The notes beneath the pieces are model-generated. The model saw only the letters and a list, made by a program, of their open reading frames with translations, was not told the DNA's origin and searched no databases. A stretch of DNA of 7,875 bases from Sedimentisphaerales bacterium (GTDB lineage Bacteria; Planctomycetota; Phycisphaerae; Sedimentisphaerales; SM23-30), in contig JAFGDI010000346.1 of assembly GCA_016932145.1 (NCBI GenBank), forward strand, positions 1-7,875, in the 5' to 3' direction. Position 1 is the stretch's first letter. The number at the start of each line of letters is the position of its first letter. The position numbers and the translations under genes are program-made. Of the stretch, positions 5,739-7,875 are shown piece by piece.

Positions 5739-6117
5739 CTATCCAAGAATGACAATCTCCCGACCAACTCGCCTTGATCGTCAATCTTCCTCATATAAAA
5801 GTGCCAGTTCTGCCTGACAGACCACCCTACATAGCAGTTCAGTTCCGGGCAGAAGTGTTAATAATATTATTATGAGTTTTTTGCTCGTTATTTTTTAAAC
5901 ATAATTGTTTACCAGTTTCCTGTTACCATATTTTATTACAGGTAATTCAGGCTAAGGTTACAAGAATAATGATAATATTTTTATGTAAATATAGCAAGGG
6001 TAGTGTATTGCTTAATTTCCGAGAGTAAATATTCAATAAATAATACATAAAAAGGCACATTAGCTCTGCTTTTCTTTTGTTAAGAGTATCGCTTTACTGG
6101 CTTAGAAAGGTGTGTGC
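5739..6117. other. Non-coding region upstream of the sigma gene
   Basis: About 380 nt of AT-rich sequence holds no supportable gene on either strand. It must contain the promoter of the leftward sigma operon. On the minus strand a GGAAC (5846-5842), overlapped downstream by GAAC (5840-5837), precedes GTCTG (5822-5818). This resembles ECF promoter elements, but neither spacing (19 or 14 nt) is ideal. A perfect 14-nt AT palindrome lies at 5859-5872. TTACC (5923-5927) and GGTAA (5941-5945) form a weak dyad. Confidence 0.45.
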
Positions 6118-6150
6118 AAAAAAAAAGGATAGCAAATAAGTTGCTATCCT
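6118..6150 (-). terminator. Intrinsic terminator of the small leftward gene
   Basis: Read on the minus strand, AGGATAGCAA and its perfect complement TTGCTATCCT form a 10-pair stem with a 5-nt loop, followed by eight further T (complement of the A-run 6118-6125). It begins 26 nt past the stop of the gene ending at 6177. It is the cleanest terminator in the window and supports that gene being expressed as its own unit. Confidence 0.92.
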
Positions 6151-6176
6151 AAGGGAATTATTATGAGTAATTCTGT

Positions 6177-6422
6177 TTATTCGTTTTCATCTGTTACATT
6201 GCCGCAGACTGAAAAGGTCCGATCATCAGCCTGAATGCTGAAAAGGCATTTTTGCAGGGTTGATCTGGATTTCTGATCAATATTGTCATTGGTCAGAAGC
6301 TGATTAGCTTCGAGAATAAGTTTTCTGATATATTCCGGGTCAAAATTCATAGCCATTTTGTTTTCCTCGCGTAAATTTTGTGTCAGTTCTGACAAATCAC
6401 TTAACATCACTAAATTCGGCAT
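6177..6422 (-). CDS. Small hypothetical protein (81 or 59 residues)
   Basis: I do not recognise this protein. It is 81 residues from the ATG at 6422, preceded by AAGG (6432-6429, 6-nt spacing). A second start at 6356 (M23) has a better Shine-Dalgarno, GAGGA (6368-6364, 7-nt spacing), and would give 59 residues beginning MAMNFDPEYIRKLI. It is soluble and acidic at the C-terminus (VTDENE), with a probable helix around FDPEYIRKLILEANQLL, two Cys (C59 and C73 in the long form) and no signal peptide or TM. A -10-like TATAAT (6453-6448) lies upstream and a strong intrinsic terminator downstream, so it looks like a genuine monocistronic gene despite its size. It is divergent from the large membrane-protein gene, and any link between them is unknown. 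Confidence 0.6.
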   Translation of the reverse strand: MPNLVMLSDLSELTQNLREENKMAMNFDPEYIRKLILEANQLLTNDNIDQKSRSTLQKCLFSIQADDRTFSVCGNVTDENE

Positions 6423-6447
6423 AATGGGCCTTATAGTTAAAACTGGT

Positions 6448-6453
6448 ATTATA
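6448..6453 (-). promoter_or_regulatory. Possible -10 box of the small leftward gene
   Basis: TATAAT on the minus strand sits 25 nt upstream of the ATG at 6422 and would start transcription near 6441. That leaves a short 5' UTR of about 19 nt, which fits use of the longer start. The -35 region is poor (TACAGA at 17-nt spacing). Confidence 0.35.
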
Positions 6454-6676
6454 AAAAAGTACAGAAAATATCTGTATTGATCATAAGTTGTTGTATATAA
6501 GGTACTTAGGTTGTATGTGGTATTGGTTTTGTAATTGATGTATAATTGATTATTGGACTTTTGTAGATATTTCAGATTTTTATGGTAAAATATTGGTTAT
6601 AATTAGCCAGAAAGAAGTAACTTCGGCTCTGTCAGAGGGTAATGAAAAGATAATTGGAGATGTCTGTCTGAGAAAA
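6454..6676 (+). promoter_or_regulatory. Leader and possible promoter of the membrane-protein gene
   Basis: This is AT-rich divergent intergenic DNA. TATAAT boxes occur at 6541-6546 and 6598-6603; the latter sits in TGGTTATAATT (6594-6604), the 11-mer also found before the mannosidase. Neither has a good -35. Downstream, AGCC (6605-6608) with GGCT (6625-6628), and GAAG (6614-6617) with CTTC (6621-6624), form a hairpin with a one-sided 5-nt bulge in the putative 5' UTR. Confidence 0.3.
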
Positions 6677-7875
6677 ATGCAAAAGCAAAGAGAACAAGGG
6701 TATAATAAGCCGGTTTTATTACCATGTCTGTTTATGGCAGTGATATTTTCGGCCGTATTTGCATTGCCGGCCTGGCGTCTGGCTATGGCATATTTGCCAA
6801 TGCAGGTAACCTGGTCACAGGATCTGAACTACATTTGTCCCGATAACAATGTTTTAAGCTGGCAAGTAAGGGATTTTCTTGAATTGAATTATATCAGATT
6901 CAGGTCTCTGGCCTATAGTCACCATCCATCGATAGCTCGTGATCTGTCGGCAGATTATGATCTGGATAAGTTTGTTCTGACCTTAAAAGTGTCCTGTACC
7001 GAAGATGCGATAGACAATATGGACACAGAATATGAGACGGAGTTTAAGGGTTTTATCAGTGATTGCGTAAAGGCTGATATTGTTTTGCCGGGTGAATTAT
7101 TGCAAAAAGATTCTGCTGAGAGCAGGCTGAATAAATGGCTGGAAGGCAATAAGAACAAACTTACCACTCTTCAGCAGCGTCAGGTTGACTTACTCATGGA
7201 GATTAATGCCTGTGAGCAGGAATTGCTGGCAGTACAAACCCGAAATCTGGTGCAATATGCACCATTGCAGTCAGCAACAGAGAAACCGTCAGTAACGGTA
7301 AAAAAGCCTGAAGATATTTATAACTTACTGGAAAAGTTACAGGCCAGGCAGCAGGAATTGGATAAACAGGCAGCATATTGCAAAGATAATTTGCTATTGG
7401 AGCAGATAGACTTTCAGCGAGATGATCTCTTTAGGGAAAGGCAGCAATTGCTGGCAGAGCTTGATCAGGCAGACAGTAGCGATTCTATACCAAAAAGCCA
7501 AAACGATGATAATGTTGCTGATATAGCCAGAGCCAGAGAGAATTATGACTTTTCTCGTTACAAACTAGACTTATTAAAGGTGGAACTGGCTGATTTGAAT
7601 AGTGAAATTGCTTTTGTGGAGCAGTTTCTGCCTGACAATAATGGGATCGGCGAAACAGGGTTTTCCCCATTTACAACTGATATATCTGATGAATTATCTG
7701 TCTGGTCAGGAACAAAAAAGCTCAAATTAAGTCATAAAGTAGCTGATATCAAAAAAACTCGCTCTTTAAGCAATTTACAAAATCTGGCTATTGGTTTGTC
7801 TGGTATTTTTGGTTTTATGCTGGGTCTGGTGGTTTTTCGCCTATTCTCAGGCAGTGAGCCAGCAGTAGAACCTCA
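6677..7875 (+). CDS. Wzz-like coiled-coil membrane protein (3' end missing)
   Basis: An open frame of at least 399 codons runs off the window end. Residues about 12-38 (LLPCLFMAVIFSAVFALPAW) form an N-terminal TM and about 368-390 (LAIGLSGIFGFMLGLVVFRLF) a second. The roughly 330 residues between carry long Leu/Gln/Glu-rich helices likely to form coiled coils (about 145-190, 211-265, 283-316). This topology, with both ends cytoplasmic and a helical periplasmic middle, is that of polysaccharide co-polymerases (Wzz/GumC/exopolysaccharide chain-length proteins). However, I see no clear family motif, so the name is structural only. The frame is open back to a TGA at 6536, but the ATG at 6677 gives a clean N-terminus. 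Its Shine-Dalgarno is weak (GAGA, 4 nt away), with a better GGAG at 6656-6659 that is too distant. Whether a kinase or other domain follows the second TM lies beyond the window. Confidence 0.6.
   Translation, partial: MQKQREQGYNKPVLLPCLFMAVIFSAVFALPAWRLAMAYLPMQVTWSQDLNYICPDNNVLSWQVRDFLELNYIRFRSLAYSHHPSIARDLSADYDLDKFVLTLKVSCTEDAIDNMDTEYETEFKGFISDCVKADIVLPGELLQKDSAESRLNKWLEGNKNKLTTLQQRQVDLLMEINACEQELLAVQTRNLVQYAPLQSATEKPSVTVKKPEDIYNLLEKLQARQQELDKQAAYCKDNLLLEQIDFQRDDLFRERQQLLAELDQADSSDSIPKSQNDDNVADIARARENYDFSRYKLDLLKVELADLNSEIAFVEQFLPDNNGIGETGFSPFTTDISDELSVWSGTKKLKLSHKVADIKKTRSLSNLQNLAIGLSGIFGFMLGLVVFRLFSGSEPAVEP

Noticed and set aside
6163..6234. 23-codon plus-strand frame with AGGGA before its ATG
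   Set aside because: It is very short and mostly antisense to the end of the small leftward gene. No promoter or conserved feature supports it.

Overview
The window looks like chromosome of an AT-leaning, Gram-negative-type bacterium. The evidence is a Sec-exported glycosidase, an ECF sigma factor with a membrane anti-sigma factor, a Wzz-like two-TM coiled-coil protein and ribosome-mediated attenuation. The protein styles (TIGR00977-type citramalate synthase, GH92, short ECF/ZAS pair) would suit a member of the PVC group such as Phycisphaerae/Sedimentisphaerales. That placement is impression only; no marker gene is present. I see no phage, IS, CRISPR or tRNA/rRNA.

Layout. 191-2530 (+): secreted GH92 alpha-mannosidase. 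2531-2859: a long inverted repeat (2539-2619), a good sigma-70-type promoter (2600-2629) overlapping its right arm, then an approximately 220-nt leader to a biosynthetic gene. The leader encodes a 16-residue peptide, MIYLINIITTIIIRYQ (2717-2767), with seven Ile codons, followed by mutually exclusive hairpins and an intrinsic terminator with nine T (2804-2835). 2860-4446 (+): cimA-type (R)-citramalate synthase, which opens the pyruvate route to isoleucine. 4482-4524: hairpin between convergent genes. 5738 down to 4532 (-): ECF sigma factor followed by its zinc-finger, single-TM anti-sigma factor. 5739-6117: non-coding. 6422 down to 6177 (-): small hypothetical protein with its own strong terminator. 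6677 to the window end (+): incomplete membrane protein with an N-terminal TM, a long coiled-coil-rich middle and a C-terminal TM.

The main discovery is the leader of the citramalate synthase gene. All parts of a classical leader-peptide attenuator can be read from the sequence: promoter, Ile-rich peptide, 1:2 pause hairpin over its last codons and stop, 2:3 antiterminator, 3:4 terminator, and the gene. Starvation for charged Ile-tRNA should stall a ribosome on the Ile codons and let transcription enter the gene making the first intermediate of isoleucine synthesis. The enzyme also keeps the LeuA-type C-terminal region where isoleucine feedback would act, so control may be dual.

The other genes appear to be independent units: polysaccharide breakdown outside the cytoplasm, an envelope-signal regulator pair, and a cell-surface or envelope protein. 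No operon links them.
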